Part shown: piece after piece, positions 8,669 through 19,696 of the stretch
How positions within the stretch are numbered: position 1 is the first letter of the stretch
Layout of the letters: each line of letters starts with the position of its first letter
Source: Akkermansia muciniphila
GTDB taxonomy: Bacteria > Verrucomicrobiota > Verrucomicrobiia > Limisphaerales > SXTU01
DNA: 64,000 nt
NCBI GenBank assembly: GCA_945874145.1
Contig: CAMCFN010000001.1
Coordinates: 1-64,000, forward strand
Direction: 5' to 3'
Position numbers and translations under genes: made by a program
Notes under the pieces: model-generated
The model's database searches: none
What the model saw: only the letters and a program-made list of their open reading frames with translations
What the model was told of the DNA's origin: nothing

Positions 8669-9259
8669 CTAAATCTGCTGCACGACTTTTTGGTAGCACT
8701 CCGGGCAGATGCCGTGGGTGAACTTGGCCTGTGAATGGGTGGTGATGTAGGACTCCACCTCGTGCCAGTAGTTCCGGTCGTCCCTGATTTTCTTGCAGTA
8801 GCAGCAAATGGGCAGCAGTCCTTGCAACTGCTTCACATGATCCAGCGCGGCTTCCAGATCCTTCACCCGCGCCGCCAGCTCGGTCTGCAAATGCACCAGC
8901 CGCGCCCCGACCTGGATGCGGGCCTTCAGCTCTTCTTGGTCGAACGGCTTGGTGATGTAATCGTCCGCGCCGGATTCCAGGCCTTGCACGATATTCGCCT
9001 TCCCGCCCCGGATGGTGAGCAGGATCATGTAGAGGGGGGACAGCTTGAGCTGGTGCCGGGCGCGGCAGCACAGCTCCACGCCGTCCATGCCGGGCATCTG
9101 CCAGTCGATGACTGCGAGGCGCGGGGGGTTCTCCACCTGAAGCGCCTGAATGGCCTGCTCGCCGTTGGTGGTGCTGACCACCTCGTATTGCCAGCGGGTC
9201 AGCAGGTCCTCGAGGATCCGGCGGACCACTGGGTCATCTTCGACGATCAGAACTTTCAT
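8669..9259 (-). CDS. Response regulator, CheY-like receiver with Cys-rich C-terminal tail
   Basis: Receiver of 196 residues starting at ATG 9259 (MKVLIVEDD). Key residues are present: acidic pair D8/D9, phosphoacceptor D52 in VIDWQMPGMDG, T82, and K104 in TKPF. After a coiled-coil stretch (about 120-150) comes a C-terminal motif LLPICCYCKKIRDD...YWHEVESYI...HGICPECY, the tail seen after many receiver, PAS and GAF modules, whose four or more cysteines suggest metal binding. There is no DNA-binding domain, so output is by protein contact. No histidine kinase is adjacent. The frame continues upstream of the ATG but that extension is not receiver-like. Confidence 0.9.
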   Translation of the reverse strand: MKVLIVEDDPVVRRILEDLLTRWQYEVVSTTNGEQAIQALQVENPPRLAVIDWQMPGMDGVELCCRARHQLKLSPLYMILLTIRGGKANIVQGLESGADDYITKPFDQEELKARIQVGARLVHLQTELAARVKDLEAALDHVKQLQGLLPICCYCKKIRDDRNYWHEVESYITTHSQAKFTHGICPECYQKVVQQI

Positions 9260-9540
9260 GTGCGTTGCTAGTGAAGCGGCGAGAGCCTTCCAAGAAGGCA
9301 GAGGCACGTCAAGCTGCGCGTGCAGGGAAAGGTTTTGTGGGAAGCTGCTTCCAGGCCAGGCCAACCTCGGGGCTCACGAGGTCTGGGATGGAAGCTTCGT
9401 TTGCGCTGGAGCGAGCGCCATCAAGTGTCGATGCCTGGGAATCCGTGATTAGTTGCCACGAGCTGTTCGTCGAGTTCTTCGCGCAAGATACCCAGACTGA
9501 AAAGCCGCCGGTCGCGAGCTGTGGGTAGCTGCTGAAGACC

Positions 9541-11892
9541 ATGCCAATCCATCAACACGCTTCTGCCCATCGCCCGATGTTTGGCCTGCTGGCGGTGCTG
9601 TGCTTAGCAACCGTGCTGCCGGCGGCGGATATGACCCCGGAGCGGCGGGCGTTCTTCGAGAGCAAGATTCGCCCGGTGCTGGTCAAGCAGTGCTACGAGT
9701 GCCACTCGGCCAGCGCCAAAAAAGTCGGCGGCAAGCTGCTCCTCGACAGCCCGGGCGAGATGATTGGCGGCGGCGAGTCCGGCCCGGTGATGCAGCCCGG
9801 CAAACCCGATGAGAGCCTGCTCATCCAAGCCCTACGCTACGACGGCTTGGAAATGCCACCGAAGCACCGGTTGCCGGAAGCAGTGGTGAACGACTTCGTG
9901 GTATGGGTAAAAATGGGGGCCCCTGACCCGCGCGTGAACGCGCCGAAGTCCGTGCGGAAAGAGGTGCCCGCAGACAAGGCATCGCTGTGGGCCTTCCAGC
10001 CAGTAACGAATCCAAAAGCGCCCCCGGTTGGCGCTCGGAGCTGGCCGCGTGACCCGCTGGATGCTTTCATTCTCACGAAATTGGAGGCGGTCAAGCTCAC
10101 GCCTGCGAAGGATGCCGCACCCGCCACGCTGATTCGTCGGCTGCACTTCGACCTCCTTGGCCTGCCGCCCACCGCCGAGCAAATCGCTGCCTTCGAGCGC
10201 GCGTGTTCGACCAGTAACCGGCAATCGGCCATGGCCAAGCTCGTTGACCAACTCCTTGTCTCACCGCATTTCGGCGAGCGCTGGGGCCGCCACTGGCTGG
10301 ACGTGGCACGTTATGGTGAATCGAACGGCAACGACGGCCTGAGCCGCAATGCCAGCTTCCCGCACGCGTGGCGCTACCGCGACTACGTGATTCAGGCGTT
10401 CAACGAGGACGTGCCTTACGACCGCTTCGTCACCGAGCAGCTTGCGGGCGACTTGCTGCCCGCCGAGTCACCCGCGCAACGTGACCGCCTTTTGATCGCC
10501 ACCGGCTTTCTCGCCCTCGGCTGCAAGCCCGCGAAGGCGATGAACGACAACTTCGACATGGACGTAGTGGCGGACCAAATCGCCGCCGTCGGCAGCGGCA
10601 TCATGGCTTTGAGCGTCGGCTGCGCCCGCTGCCACGACCACAAGCACGACCCGATTCCGACGCGCGATTACTATGCGCTGGCCGGCATCTTCAAAAGCAC
10701 CGAAACGCTATGGGGAGCGGGCGCTTATGAGAAGCTCACCGCGCCCGAGACACCGCTGCATGAGTTGCAGGCCGCGCCGAAAGTCGCGCCGGCAAAGGAA
10801 AAGCTGGCGCCCGTGAAGACCAGCAACAAGAAACCCGCCAAGCCCGCCTTCCCCTACGCTCCCGATGCGCCGCTGGCGATGGGCGTGCGCGAGGCCAAGG
10901 CCGTTGCTGATTGCAAACTGAACATTGATGGCGAGTCGAAGAAGCTCGGGGCCGCCATCCCGCGCGGCTTCCTCTCCGCCTGCGCGAACACAAACTCGCC
11001 CCTAGCAATCGAGCCGCAGCAGAGCGGACGGCTCCAACTCGCCCAGTGGCTTGTGGGCGGTGACCACCCGCAGACCGCCCGCGTGCTGGTGAACCGTGTC
11101 TGGCTGCATCTCTTCGGCCACGGGCTGGTGCGCACGCCGGATGACTTTGGCGTGTATGGCGACCGGCCGTCGCATCCCGAACTACTCGACCATCTCGCCA
11201 CGCGCTTCGTGGCCGATGGCTGGTCAATCAAACGCTTCATCCGCGCCATCGTGTTGAGCCGCACCTACCAGCTCGCCAGCGAAGCCGACGCTCGCTCGCT
11301 CGCCGCCGACCCGGACAACACCCTGCTCGCCCGGCACACGCGCCGCCGACTGGATGCCGAGTCACTGCGCGACGCAATGCTCGTGGCCAGCGGCACGCTG
11401 GACGAACGCCCCGGCCAAGGCTCGCTCATCCAGCATCACGAGGTGCTCATCAACCAGATGGGCAACCTCCACCAAGCCAGCAATCACCGGAGCGTATACT
11501 TGTTGCACCTGCGCAACTCAATGCCGGACGAACTCACCGCTTTCAACCTGCCAGACGGTCTCAACGTCGCTGGCCAGCGGGACGTAACCACCCTGCCCAC
11601 GCAGGCCTTGTATCTGTTGAACAGTGAGTTCCTCGTCGCGCAATCCAAGGCCTTCGCCGCCAGTCTGCTCAAGTCCGCCGACGCTGAACCGGCCCGCATC
11701 CGCCGCGCGTTCGTTCGCACGTTTGCCCGCGAACCGAGCCAGCCTGAAATCCAGCAATCCGTTGCGTTTCTACGCAGTGCCGAATCCGGCCTGATGCAGA
11801 ACCAGCCCGATAGCGAGGCGCGGCAGCACACGGTTTGGGCTGCGTATTGCCAAGCGCTCCTCGCGAGCAATGAACTCCGCTACCTCGACTGA
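9541..11892 (+). CDS. PSC1 cytochrome c / DUF1549 / DUF1553 protein
   Basis: Exported protein of 783 residues. After a signal peptide ending LPAAD comes a planctomycete-type cytochrome c domain with the haem motif CYECH (C51, C54, H55), then DUF1549 ([29 protein letters not shown], itself a CxxCH) and DUF1553 in the C-terminal third (RVLVNRVWLHLFGHGLV). It sits 9 bases upstream of a DUF1501 gene, the standard pairing in Planctomycetota and Verrucomicrobiota. The reaction of these pairs is not established; an exported redox or saccharide-modifying role is often suggested. The start could also be ATG 9577, which begins the hydrophobic segment more directly. Confidence 0.93.
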   Translation: MPIHQHASAHRPMFGLLAVLCLATVLPAADMTPERRAFFESKIRPVLVKQCYECHSASAKKVGGKLLLDSPGEMIGGGESGPVMQPGKPDESLLIQALRYDGLEMPPKHRLPEAVVNDFVVWVKMGAPDPRVNAPKSVRKEVPADKASLWAFQPVTNPKAPPVGARSWPRDPLDAFILTKLEAVKLTPAKDAAPATLIRRLHFDLLGLPPTAEQIAAFERACSTSNRQSAMAKLVDQLLVSPHFGERWGRHWLDVARYGESNGNDGLSRNASFPHAWRYRDYVIQAFNEDVPYDRFVTEQLAGDLLPAESPAQRDRLLIATGFLALGCKPAKAMNDNFDMDVVADQIAAVGSGIMALSVGCARCHDHKHDPIPTRDYYALAGIFKSTETLWGAGAYEKLTAPETPLHELQAAPKVAPAKEKLAPVKTSNKKPAKPAFPYAPDAPLAMGVREAKAVADCKLNIDGESKKLGAAIPRGFLSACANTNSPLAIEPQQSGRLQLAQWLVGGDHPQTARVLVNRVWLHLFGHGLVRTPDDFGVYGDRPSHPELLDHLATRFVADGWSIKRFIRAIVLSRTYQLASEADARSLAADPDNTLLARHTRRRLDAESLRDAMLVASGTLDERPGQGSLIQHHEVLINQMGNLHQASNHRSVYLLHLRNSMPDELTAFNLPDGLNVAGQRDVTTLPTQALYLLNSEFLVAQSKAFAASLLKSADAEPARIRRAFVRTFAREPSQPEIQQSVAFLRSAESGLMQNQPDSEARQHTVWAAYCQALLASNELRYLD

Positions 11893-11901
11893 TTTCCCCG
11901 C

Positions 11902-13242
11902 ATGAACACTGCCGCCCTCTCCCGCCGTGAACTGCTTCGCCTCACCTCGTGCGGCTTCGGCTACCTCGCCCTCGCCGGTCTCGCCAAGGCCGCCGGAGCC
12001 GACCTGACGCCCCGGCCGCCGAAGCTTACCGCCCGCGCCAAGCGCGTCATCTTCCTCTGCATGAGCGGTGGCCCGGCGCAGCTCGACACCTTCGAATACA
12101 AGCCCCAGGTCGGAAACAAGCCGCACGCCGGTTCTGTCACTCCGTTCCAGCAGCGCGGCCAGAGCGGCGCATGGGTTTCCGAGCTGATGCCCCACACCGC
12201 GCGCCACGCGGACAAACTCTGCGTGCTCAACGCGATGTATGCCGACACCGGCAACCATGCCCAGTCCTTCCTCCAGCTCCACACCGGCGACCGTCTCCGC
12301 CCCTGCCCCAGCCTCGGCTCGTGGGTCACTTACGGCCTCGGCAGTGAAAACCAAAACCTGCCCGGCTTCATAAGCCTGAACACCGCCAAGCCCTCCGTGT
12401 ATGCGAGCGCCTGCCTGCCGCCGATTTTCGAGGGCACGCCCATCGGCATCAACGGGGAGGACATGTCCAAAGCCACCATCAGCAACATCGCCGGTGAACA
12501 CCTGCCCATGTCCGTGAAGCGCCAACAACTCGACTTCGTTCAGTCGCTCAATCGCGGCCACCTCGCCGCACGACGCGATGATGCGCGGCTGGAAGGCGTG
12601 ATTCAGACCATGGAACTCGGCTATCGCATGCAGGCCGCCGCGCCTGGGTTGCTCGATCTCAGCAACGAATCGCAAGCCACGCTCGACCGCTACCAGGTCG
12701 GCAAGAGCTACGATGTGGGCACCTGCAAGCCTTCGGACTTTGGCCGGCAATGCCTGCTCGCGCGGCGCTTCGCCGAGGCAGGCGTGCGCTTTATTGAACT
12801 CAACCACGGCAGTTGGGACCAGCACACCGACCATCGCCGCGACCTCGCGGCCAACTGCCAGTCCACCGACGCGCCGGTTGCCGCGCTGCTGGATGACTTG
12901 AACCAACGCGGCCTGCTCGACGACACGCTCGTCGTCTGGGGCGGCGAGTTTGGTCGCCCCGGCCTCGTGCCCGGCGACGGCAAGGACCAGACCGGCCACA
13001 GCCACCGCGCGTTCACCTTCTGGCTCGCGGGCGGCGGCGTGAAGGCGGGCTTGACCCATGGTAAGACCAATGACACCGGAGCCGATTGCGTCGCCGGCAA
13101 AATCCACTTCCGCGACCTACACGCGACGATTCTCCACCTGCTCGGCCTCGACCACGCCAACCTCGCCTTCACCCAAGGCGGCCGCAGCATCCGCCTCACG
13201 GGCCTGCAAGGCGGCAAGGTGGTGTCGGAGATTCTCGCGTAG
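11902..13242 (+). CDS. DUF1501 protein, Tat-exported (first pair)
   Basis: Protein of 446 residues with a twin-arginine signal ([24 protein letters not shown]). The body has the DUF1501 wording: [18 protein letters not shown], then [10 protein letters not shown] near the C-terminal third, then [16 protein letters not shown] and [16 protein letters not shown]1501 belongs to the alkaline phosphatase/sulfatase superfamily fold. It follows the PSC1/DUF1549 gene by 9 bases and precedes a second DUF1549/DUF1553 gene, so all four genes of the block look like one operon. The product probably works with its DUF1549/DUF1553 partner in the periplasm. Confidence 0.93.
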   Translation: MNTAALSRRELLRLTSCGFGYLALAGLAKAAGADLTPRPPKLTARAKRVIFLCMSGGPAQLDTFEYKPQVGNKPHAGSVTPFQQRGQSGAWVSELMPHTARHADKLCVLNAMYADTGNHAQSFLQLHTGDRLRPCPSLGSWVTYGLGSENQNLPGFISLNTAKPSVYASACLPPIFEGTPIGINGEDMSKATISNIAGEHLPMSVKRQQLDFVQSLNRGHLAARRDDARLEGVIQTMELGYRMQAAAPGLLDLSNESQATLDRYQVGKSYDVGTCKPSDFGRQCLLARRFAEAGVRFIELNHGSWDQHTDHRRDLAANCQSTDAPVAALLDDLNQRGLLDDTLVVWGGEFGRPGLVPGDGKDQTGHSHRAFTFWLAGGGVKAGLTHGKTNDTGADCVAGKIHFRDLHATILHLLGLDHANLAFTQGGRSIRLTGLQGGKVVSEILA

Positions 13243-13309
13243 CGGTTTTCCCTTTGCCGACGGCTGCGGGTGGCCGAAAGTCGCGCGCATCACAACCAGC
13301 CGCACCGCC

Positions 13310-15820
13310 ATGAAGCTCGCCACATTCGCCTTGCTGCTCGGCGCGCTGGGATTGGCCGTCATGTCCGCCACCGGCCAGCCGGTCGCAAAGTCGGCGGACA
13401 AGCGCGAACACTGGAGCTTCAAGCCACTGGCCGTGCCGGCCGGCAGCCAGTCCATCGACGCCTTCATTCTCGCGCAGCTCAAGGCGAACAATCTGACCCT
13501 GTCGCCGCCGGCGGACCGCGTGACTTGGTTGCGGCGCGTCAGCTTTGACCTCATCGGCCTGCCACCGACGCCGGAGCAGATGGCCGCATTTCTGGCGGAC
13601 AAGCGGAACGATGCTTTCGAGCGGGTGGTGGACGAACTGCTGACTTCGCCGCGCTACGGCGAGCGCTGGGCGCAGCACTGGCTGGACGTGGTGCGCTACG
13701 CGGACACGCATGGCTTCGAGGTGAACACCGAGCGGCCCAACGCCTGGCCGTATCGCGACTACGTGATTCGTGCCTTCAATCAGGACACACCCTACGACCG
13801 GTTCATCCGCGAGCAGATTGTCGGCGATGCCTTGGGCGAGGACGCGGCGACGGGCTTTCTGCTCACGGCCTCGGTGCTGCTGCCCGGGCAGATTGGCGCA
13901 GATGACGCTTCCAAACGGCTGGCACGACAGGACTCGCTGGATGAAATCGTAGTGAACCTCGGCCAGACCTTCCTTGGCCTCAGCATCGGCTGCGCTCGCT
14001 GCCACGACCACAAGTTCGACCCCATCAGCGCGCGCGACTACTACGCGATGCAGGCGTTTGTCGCCGGGGTCGAGTATCAGGACCGCGAGCTGCGCACGCC
14101 CGAGGCCGAGGCGCGTCGGCAGGAGGCCGCTCAGATCAAGGCGCAGATCGCGAAGCTCGACCAGCAGCTCGCGCGCTTCGAGCCGTTGGTGAAGTCAGGG
14201 ACGGAACGCCCGCCAGTGAACGCCCGCGAAAACACCGACCGCTTCGCCCCCGTTAAAGCAAAGCGCGTCCGCTTCACCATCAAGGAAACCAACAGCTTGG
14301 AGCCATGCGTGGACGAGTTGGAGGTCTTCGCCGCGAGCGGCCCGAACCTCGCGCTGGCCAGCGCCGGCACCACGGTCACGGCCTCCGGCAGCAACGTCTC
14401 CGCCGACCGCCACGAGCTGCGTTTCGTCAACGATGGCAATTACGGCAACTCGCGCAGTTGGATGTCCAACGAGAGGGGCAAGGGTTGGGTGACGGTGGAG
14501 TTTTCCGCCGAGCACACGCTTGAGCGCGTCGTCTGGGGCCGGGACCGCGAAGGCAAGTTCACTGACCGGCTCGCGACGAATTACCTCATCGAAGTCGCCG
14601 ACGCGGCGGGCGAGTGGCGCAGCGTGGCCGACGCCTCGGACCGCGCGAAGTTTGTGCCCGGCCAAAACAAGCCGCTCGTGGTTTCGACCAACGGCCTCGG
14701 CGCGGCGGAGGCGCAAGCGGTGGGACGGTTGCTGGCGGAAAAGCAGTTGCTGGCCCCGAAACTCGCCGGCGCGGAGAATGGCCAGAAGGTTTTTGCCGGC
14801 ACCTTCCGCAAGCCGGACGACATCCGGTTGCTGCACCGTGGCGACCCCGAGCAGCCGAAGGACGAGGTCGTTCCCGCCGTGCTCAGCGCACTGGGCTCGG
14901 TGACTCTGTCCAAGGAAACGCCCGAGCAGCAACGCCGCCGCGCGCTCGCCGACTGGATTGCCAGCCCGGAGAACCCGCTCACCGCCCGCGTGATGGTGAA
15001 CCGCATCTGGCAGGGACATTTCGGCATCGGGTTGGTGGAGACCGCGAGCGACTTCGGGCGCAGCGGGATGAAGCCGTCACACCCCGAGCTGCTGGATTGG
15101 CTCGCCACCGAGTTCATCCGCAGCGGCTGGTCGGTGAAGCAGATGCACCGGTTGATGGTGCTGTCGGCGGCGTATCGGCAGAGCAGCGTTCAGTCTTCAG
15201 TGTCCGCTGAGCAGCCGCGCGGGCGTTCGGCTGGCTCACTGAATACTGAATACTCCAAAGCAAAAATGCTCGATGCCGATTCCCGTCTCCTCTGGCACTT
15301 CCCAGCGCGACGGCTCGAAGCCGAAACGATCCGCGATGCGATGCTCGCCGTAAGCGGCCAGCTCAACCTCAAGATGTTCGGGCGCGGCTACAATCTCTTC
15401 GCCCAGCGCGGCGGTTTGAGCGGCTTCACGCCCGTCGAGTCGTTCAAGGATGACGGCCTGCGCCGCATGATTTACGCGCACAAGGTCCGGCGCGAGCGTG
15501 AGGCCGTCTTTGGCGCGTTCGACTGTCCCGATGCCGGCCAGAGCACCGCCCGCCGCCGTGAGTCCACCACGCCCATTCAGGCGCTGAACTTGTTCAACAG
15601 CCGATTCACGCTCGACCAGGCCGAAGCCTTCGCTGCCCGCGTGAAGAAAGAGGCCGGCGAAGACGTTGCGCTGCAAATCCACCGGGCCTACCTGCTGGCC
15701 CTCACCCGTGCGCCCCGCCCTGAGGAAGTTCACGATGCAGAGCCCGTGGTCCGCACCCATGGGCTTCCAGCACTCTGCCGCGTGTTGTTCAACTCGAATG
15801 AGTTCCTGTTCCTGCCATGA
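13310..15820 (+). CDS. DUF1549/DUF1553 protein with discoidin-like insert, no cytochrome domain
   Basis: Protein of 836 residues starting at ATG 13310 with a signal peptide ([20 protein letters not shown]). DUF1549 ([32 protein letters not shown]) comes directly after the signal, so the PSC1 CxxCH domain of the first pair is missing. Between DUF1549 and DUF1553, at about residues 315-455, lies a F5/8 type C (discoidin)-like beta-sandwich ([47 protein letters not shown]), a probable carbohydrate-binding module. DUF1553 follows. Inside it, a 66-base inverted repeat (15188-15253) adds about 22 residues just after AAYRQSS. The stop overlaps the next gene as ATGA. Confidence 0.92.
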   Translation: MKLATFALLLGALGLAVMSATGQPVAKSADKREHWSFKPLAVPAGSQSIDAFILAQLKANNLTLSPPADRVTWLRRVSFDLIGLPPTPEQMAAFLADKRNDAFERVVDELLTSPRYGERWAQHWLDVVRYADTHGFEVNTERPNAWPYRDYVIRAFNQDTPYDRFIREQIVGDALGEDAATGFLLTASVLLPGQIGADDASKRLARQDSLDEIVVNLGQTFLGLSIGCARCHDHKFDPISARDYYAMQAFVAGVEYQDRELRTPEAEARRQEAAQIKAQIAKLDQQLARFEPLVKSGTERPPVNARENTDRFAPVKAKRVRFTIKETNSLEPCVDELEVFAASGPNLALASAGTTVTASGSNVSADRHELRFVNDGNYGNSRSWMSNERGKGWVTVEFSAEHTLERVVWGRDREGKFTDRLATNYLIEVADAAGEWRSVADASDRAKFVPGQNKPLVVSTNGLGAAEAQAVGRLLAEKQLLAPKLAGAENGQKVFAGTFRKPDDIRLLHRGDPEQPKDEVVPAVLSALGSVTLSKETPEQQRRRALADWIASPENPLTARVMVNRIWQGHFGIGLVETASDFGRSGMKPSHPELLDWLATEFIRSGWSVKQMHRLMVLSAAYRQSSVQSSVSAEQPRGRSAGSLNTEYSKAKMLDADSRLLWHFPARRLEAETIRDAMLAVSGQLNLKMFGRGYNLFAQRGGLSGFTPVESFKDDGLRRMIYAHKVRREREAVFGAFDCPDAGQSTARRRESTTPIQALNLFNSRFTLDQAEAFAARVKKEAGEDVALQIHRAYLLALTRAPRPEEVHDAEPVVRTHGLPALCRVLFNSNEFLFLP
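15188..15253. repeat. TTCAGT-type inverted repeat inside the DUF1553 coding sequence
   Basis: Left arm 15188-15202 (GTTCAGTCTTCAGTG) and right arm 15239-15253 are inverted copies matching at 13 of 15 positions; each is made of two TTCAGT words. The element is in frame and free of stops, read as [18 protein letters not shown] and onward, in a place where the first DUF1553 protein has no extra residues. Confidence 0.65.
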
Positions 15821-17286
15821 TTCCGCGCGCTGAGCTCATCTCCTCGGCCGGTCGTGCGTTGCTCGACCGTCGCCGTTTCCTTTCGCACAGCGCCACCGCG
15901 CTTGGCTCCATCGCGCTCACCAACCTGCTCAGTCGCGACGGCCTGCTGGCGGCATCGGGACCGGTCATCCATCCCGCAAGGCCTTACGCGCCGCGGGCAT
16001 CGCATTTTCCCGCGCGGGCAAAGAACGTCGTCGTCATCTTTTGCGCCGGCGCGGTGAGCCAGTTGGAGACATGGGATTACAAGCCGGAGCTCATCAAGTG
16101 GGATGACAAGCCCCTGCCCGGCGGGCCGTCCGTCACCTTCCAAGGCCCCGCCGGAAATCTCGCGCGTCCGCAATACGAGTTCCGCCAGCGCGGCCGGACC
16201 GGCAAATGGGTGAGCGACATGATCCCGCACCTCGCGGAGCTGACGGACGAGATCGCGTTCGTCCATTCGCTCACCAGCACCACAAACACGCATGGGCCGG
16301 CGGAGAACTTTCTTTCCACCGGCTTCGCTCTTGATGGATTTCCCAGTTTGGGCTCGTGGGTGACCTATGCGTTGGGCAGCGAGAATCAGGACTTGCCCGC
16401 CTACGTCGCCATTCCCGACCCGCGCGGCGTGCCGCAGAACGGCTCGAACAACTGGGGTCCCGGTTTCCTGCCCGCTGCGTTTCAGGGCACGACCCTCAGT
16501 TCGAAGGAACCGGTGCGGCATCTCGTTGCAGCAGGAGTTTCCAGTGATGCGGACCAAGCCGCACGCTCCCTGCTCCAACGGATGAATGCCCGCCATCTGG
16601 AGCAAAACGCGGGCGATTCGAAGCTCGCCGCCCGCATCGCTAGTTACGAACTCGCCGCTCGCATGCAGCTTTCCGTGCCCGCCATCAGTGACCTCAGCAC
16701 CGAGCCGGCGCATCTTCTAAAACTCTACGGTGTCGACGACACGCGCAATCCCGACAAGGCGGCCTTCGCCAAGAACTGCATTCTTGCCCGCCGTCTCATC
16801 GAGCGTGGTGTGCGGTTCGTGCAGTTGTTCAACGGTGCTTACGCCAGCGGCGGCAAGTTGAACTGGGACGGCCACAGTGCGCTGAAGGAGCAATACGACG
16901 TTCACGCTGCCATCCTCGACCAGCCCGCCGCCGCGCTCATCCGCGACTTGCGCCAGCGCGGGTTGCTGGAGGACACGCTGGTCGTGTGGTGCACGGAGTT
17001 CGGGCGGATGCCGTTCTTCCAAAAAGGCGCGAAGGGCCGCGACCACAACCCCGACGGGTTCACCTGCTGGCTCACCGGTGCCGGTGTGAAACCTGGCGTG
17101 AGCCACGGCGTGACGGACCCGCTCGGCCAGAAGGCCGTGCAGGACATGCATCCGCTCTATGATTTCAACGCCACCATCCTGCACCTGCTCGGCCTCGACC
17201 ACGAGCAACTCACCTTCGAGCACAACGGCATCCAGCGCCGCCTGACCAACGTGGAAGGCCATGTCATTCGCGAGCTGCTGATGTGA
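15817..17286 (+). CDS. DUF1501 protein, Tat-exported (second pair)
   Basis: Protein of 489 residues with a twin-arginine signal ([15 protein letters not shown]). DUF1501 motifs: [51 protein letters not shown] and [16 protein letters not shown]. It overlaps the upstream DUF1549/DUF1553 gene by 4 bases (ATGA), which shows translational coupling and supports the view that the two proteins act as a pair. It is about 40 residues longer than the first DUF1501 protein, mostly in the segment between about residues 60 and 190. Confidence 0.93.
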   Translation: MIPRAELISSAGRALLDRRRFLSHSATALGSIALTNLLSRDGLLAASGPVIHPARPYAPRASHFPARAKNVVVIFCAGAVSQLETWDYKPELIKWDDKPLPGGPSVTFQGPAGNLARPQYEFRQRGRTGKWVSDMIPHLAELTDEIAFVHSLTSTTNTHGPAENFLSTGFALDGFPSLGSWVTYALGSENQDLPAYVAIPDPRGVPQNGSNNWGPGFLPAAFQGTTLSSKEPVRHLVAAGVSSDADQAARSLLQRMNARHLEQNAGDSKLAARIASYELAARMQLSVPAISDLSTEPAHLLKLYGVDDTRNPDKAAFAKNCILARRLIERGVRFVQLFNGAYASGGKLNWDGHSALKEQYDVHAAILDQPAAALIRDLRQRGLLEDTLVVWCTEFGRMPFFQKGAKGRDHNPDGFTCWLTGAGVKPGVSHGVTDPLGQKAVQDMHPLYDFNATILHLLGLDHEQLTFEHNGIQRRLTNVEGHVIRELLM

Positions 17287-17307
17287 GCCGCCAACCGATT
17301 TGAAACC

Positions 17308-18174
17308 ATGAAAAACCTGCTCTTCTTTTTTGCCCTCGCAATGTCCCTTCGCGCGGCGGCGTTGCCCGAAATCAAACTCTGGCCCAATGGCATGCCCGAG
17401 CCGGTTGTCCCCGCCGACCCGCCCGAGCAAACCGTGAAAGGCCCGGATGGCATCACGCGCCGCTCCAATGTTTCGCAACCGCGCCTCTTTGTGCATGAGC
17501 CGCCGGCTGGTGTGTCCCGCACTGGCGCGGGCGTCATCGTAGTGCCGGGGGGCGGCTTTGGGCGGCTCGCGGATGAGCACGAGGGTTCCGATGCCGCCGC
17601 GTGGCTGGCGAAGCAAGGCATCGTCGCCTTCCAACTCGCCTACCGCACGCCCACCACCAAGCACGCTGAACCACACGCCGGCCCTGCCCAAGACGTGCAG
17701 CGCGCGGTCAGCGAAGTGCGTCGCCGGGCCGTTGAACTCAAGCTGGACCCCAAGAAAATCGGTGCGCTGGGCTTCTCTGCGGGCGGCCAAGTCTCGCTCA
17801 TCGCCGCCACCAACGACCGCCTGTTTCCCGGTGAAGCCACCGCACCCTCGCACAAGCCCGACTTCCTCCTCGTCATCTATCCCTACAAAATCTACGACCC
17901 GGCGACCAAAGCCATCCGCGCGGACATCCGGCTGGAGGCCGGCCTGCCACCGACGTTCATCGCGCAGGCCGGCGACGACTCCGGCTCGCTCCCGCAAGGC
18001 AGCACGCTGCTTTACCTCGACCTCATCACGCGCAAGACCCCGGCGGAAATCCACATCTACGAAAAAGGCGGCCACGGCTTTGGCATGAGGCCACGTGCCA
18101 ACGCCACCGGCCCAACCGACTGGCCGCTCCGCGCGGCTGATTGGTTGCGCCTGCGCGGGCTGGCGGCGCCGTGA
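17308..18174 (+). CDS. Exported alpha/beta hydrolase, acetylxylan esterase/BD-FAE-like
   Basis: Protein of 288 residues with a signal peptide ([18 protein letters not shown]). It opens with LWPNGMPEP, the usual start of exported esterases of this group, followed by the oxyanion segment [18 protein letters not shown]. The nucleophile elbow is GFSAGGQ (near residue 155), the acid probably Asp in QAGDDSG, and the His in KGGHGFG, so the catalytic triad is complete. I infer deacetylation of plant or algal polysaccharides, in keeping with the sulfatase elsewhere in the window, but the substrate is not readable. It lies 21 bases after the DUF1501 gene and may be the last gene of that operon. Confidence 0.85.
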   Translation: MKNLLFFFALAMSLRAAALPEIKLWPNGMPEPVVPADPPEQTVKGPDGITRRSNVSQPRLFVHEPPAGVSRTGAGVIVVPGGGFGRLADEHEGSDAAAWLAKQGIVAFQLAYRTPTTKHAEPHAGPAQDVQRAVSEVRRRAVELKLDPKKIGALGFSAGGQVSLIAATNDRLFPGEATAPSHKPDFLLVIYPYKIYDPATKAIRADIRLEAGLPPTFIAQAGDDSGSLPQGSTLLYLDLITRKTPAEIHIYEKGGHGFGMRPRANATGPTDWPLRAADWLRLRGLAAP

Positions 18175-18186
18175 TGCGCACGGCGA

Positions 18187-18204
18187 CGCGGCGTGAACGC
18201 CGCG
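18187..18204. repeat. GCGGCGTGAACGCCGC palindrome, copy 1 (intergenic)
   Basis: Hairpin with 8-base arms CGCGGCGT/ACGCCGCG and a GA loop, in the 95-base gap between the hydrolase and aroC. The 16-base core recurs exactly, on the opposite strand, inside the gspJ leader at 47166-47181. If translated in the plus frame it would read RRERRAP, the same peptide as in GspJ. Confidence 0.7.
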
Positions 18205-18269
18205 CCCCTTCGCCTGCGCCGGACTGCTGCTTTCTTGCGGTTTCACGCGATTTCCGTCATTGTCTTCGC

Positions 18270-19349
18270 ATGGGCAATACCTTTGGCCACTTGTTTCGCG
18301 TCACCACGTGGGGTGAATCGCATGGCGGCGGCGTGGGCGTGGTCGTGGATGGCTGCCCGCCGCGGCTCGCGCTGACCGAGGCGGACATCCAGCCGGAACT
18401 CGACCGCCGCCGACCCGGGCAGTCCAGCATCACCACCCCGCGCAAGGAGGCGGACGCGGTGCAAATCCTCTCCGGTACTTTTGAGGGCAAAACCCTGGGC
18501 ACGCCCATTTCGCTGATGGTGAAGAACGAGGACCAGCGCTCCGAGGCTTACAGTGAGATGGCGACCAAGTTCCGTCCCTCGCACGCGGATTACACCTATC
18601 AGGCCAAGTATGGCATCCGCGCCTGGCCGGGGGGCGGGCGCACCAGCGCGCGGGAAACCATCGGTCGCGTCGCCGCCGGGGCCATCGCGAAGAAGTTGCT
18701 GCGCGAACGCTGGGGCGTGGAAGTGCTCGCGTGTGTCGAGTCCGTGCAACATCTCCACTGCCACGTGGACGTGGACAAACTGCAACTCGAACAAGTCGAG
18801 GCGAACATCATCCGCTGCCCGGACGCCGCCGCGGCGGAGAAGATGATTGCGCTGGTCGAGCAGGTGCGGGCGCAGGGTGACAGCGTAGGTGGCGTCATTG
18901 TCGGCATCGCGCGTGGCGTGCCCGTCGGCTGGGGCGAACCGGTCTTCGACCGCTTGGAAGCGGACCTCGGCAAGGCCATGTTGAGCCTGCCAGCGACGAA
19001 GGGTTTTGAAATTGGCTCCGGCTTTGGCGGCACGATGCTCACGGGCAAGCATCACAACGACGCCTTCCGCAACGTGGACGGCAAAGTCCGCACCACCACC
19101 AACCGCTCGGGGGGCGTGCAGGGCGGCATCTCCAATGGCGAGACCATTTACTTCCGCACCGCCTTCAAGCCCACGGCCACCGTCTTCCATGAGCAGGAGA
19201 CCGTGGATGCGAACCTGCAAAACACCACTCTCAGGCCACGTGGTCGCCACGATCCCTGTGTGCTCCCCCGCGCCGTGCCGATGGTCGAGGCGATGACCGC
19301 GCTGGTGCTGGTGGACCACGCCTTGCGCCATCACGCGCAGTGCGGCTGA
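18270..19349 (+). CDS. aroC: Chorismate synthase
   Basis: Last common step of aromatic amino acid synthesis: 5-enolpyruvylshikimate-3-phosphate to chorismate, needing reduced FMN. The 359 residues start at ATG 18270 with [19 protein letters not shown], the family N-terminus, and contain [19 protein letters not shown] (FMN/substrate loop), GSGFGG and [11 protein letters not shown]. The C-terminal signature [19 protein letters not shown] is intact. The frame continues upstream of the ATG through the palindrome at 18187 but that part is not AroC. It lies between the hydrolase and the ATP synthase operon with no other aromatic genes, as is common. Confidence 0.98.
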   Translation: MGNTFGHLFRVTTWGESHGGGVGVVVDGCPPRLALTEADIQPELDRRRPGQSSITTPRKEADAVQILSGTFEGKTLGTPISLMVKNEDQRSEAYSEMATKFRPSHADYTYQAKYGIRAWPGGGRTSARETIGRVAAGAIAKKLLRERWGVEVLACVESVQHLHCHVDVDKLQLEQVEANIIRCPDAAAAEKMIALVEQVRAQGDSVGGVIVGIARGVPVGWGEPVFDRLEADLGKAMLSLPATKGFEIGSGFGGTMLTGKHHNDAFRNVDGKVRTTTNRSGGVQGGISNGETIYFRTAFKPTATVFHEQETVDANLQNTTLRPRGRHDPCVLPRAVPMVEAMTALVLVDHALRHHAQCG

Positions 19350-19696
19350 AGCCGTTTGCCCTCCGGATGCGCTTCGGGAACCAAGCTCAGCACGTGGCCT
19401 CGCTGCAAAGCGCGTCAGGCGGAGGTTCCAGACTGGGCGCGACCTTCAGGCGGCTTCAGCGTCCGAGCAGAAAATAGTGAAACAATTGGCCGGTGGGCTT
19501 GCGGTTCGTAAACGCCACGCCACGACCCCTTCGCGTTCGGAGGCAGTGCCCGGTTGCACCCGAGTTCTGAGCAGCGGGAAAAACTACAAAAAACCGCAAA
19601 AACCGCTTGTGAAAAAAATCACGACGTAGCAACCTCCGCCCCGTTTCGTCCGCTGCCTAGCGTGCCTTTCGTCGCTTGGTAGCCATTACGATTGCA
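19350..19696. other. 347-base region upstream of the ATP synthase operon
   Basis: No credible coding frame; in particular no atpI-like small membrane protein is seen, although one often precedes atpB. The last 110 bases contain an A-rich tract (about 19579-19618) and probably hold the operon promoter, but I cannot pick a convincing -35/-10 pair. Confidence 0.45.
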
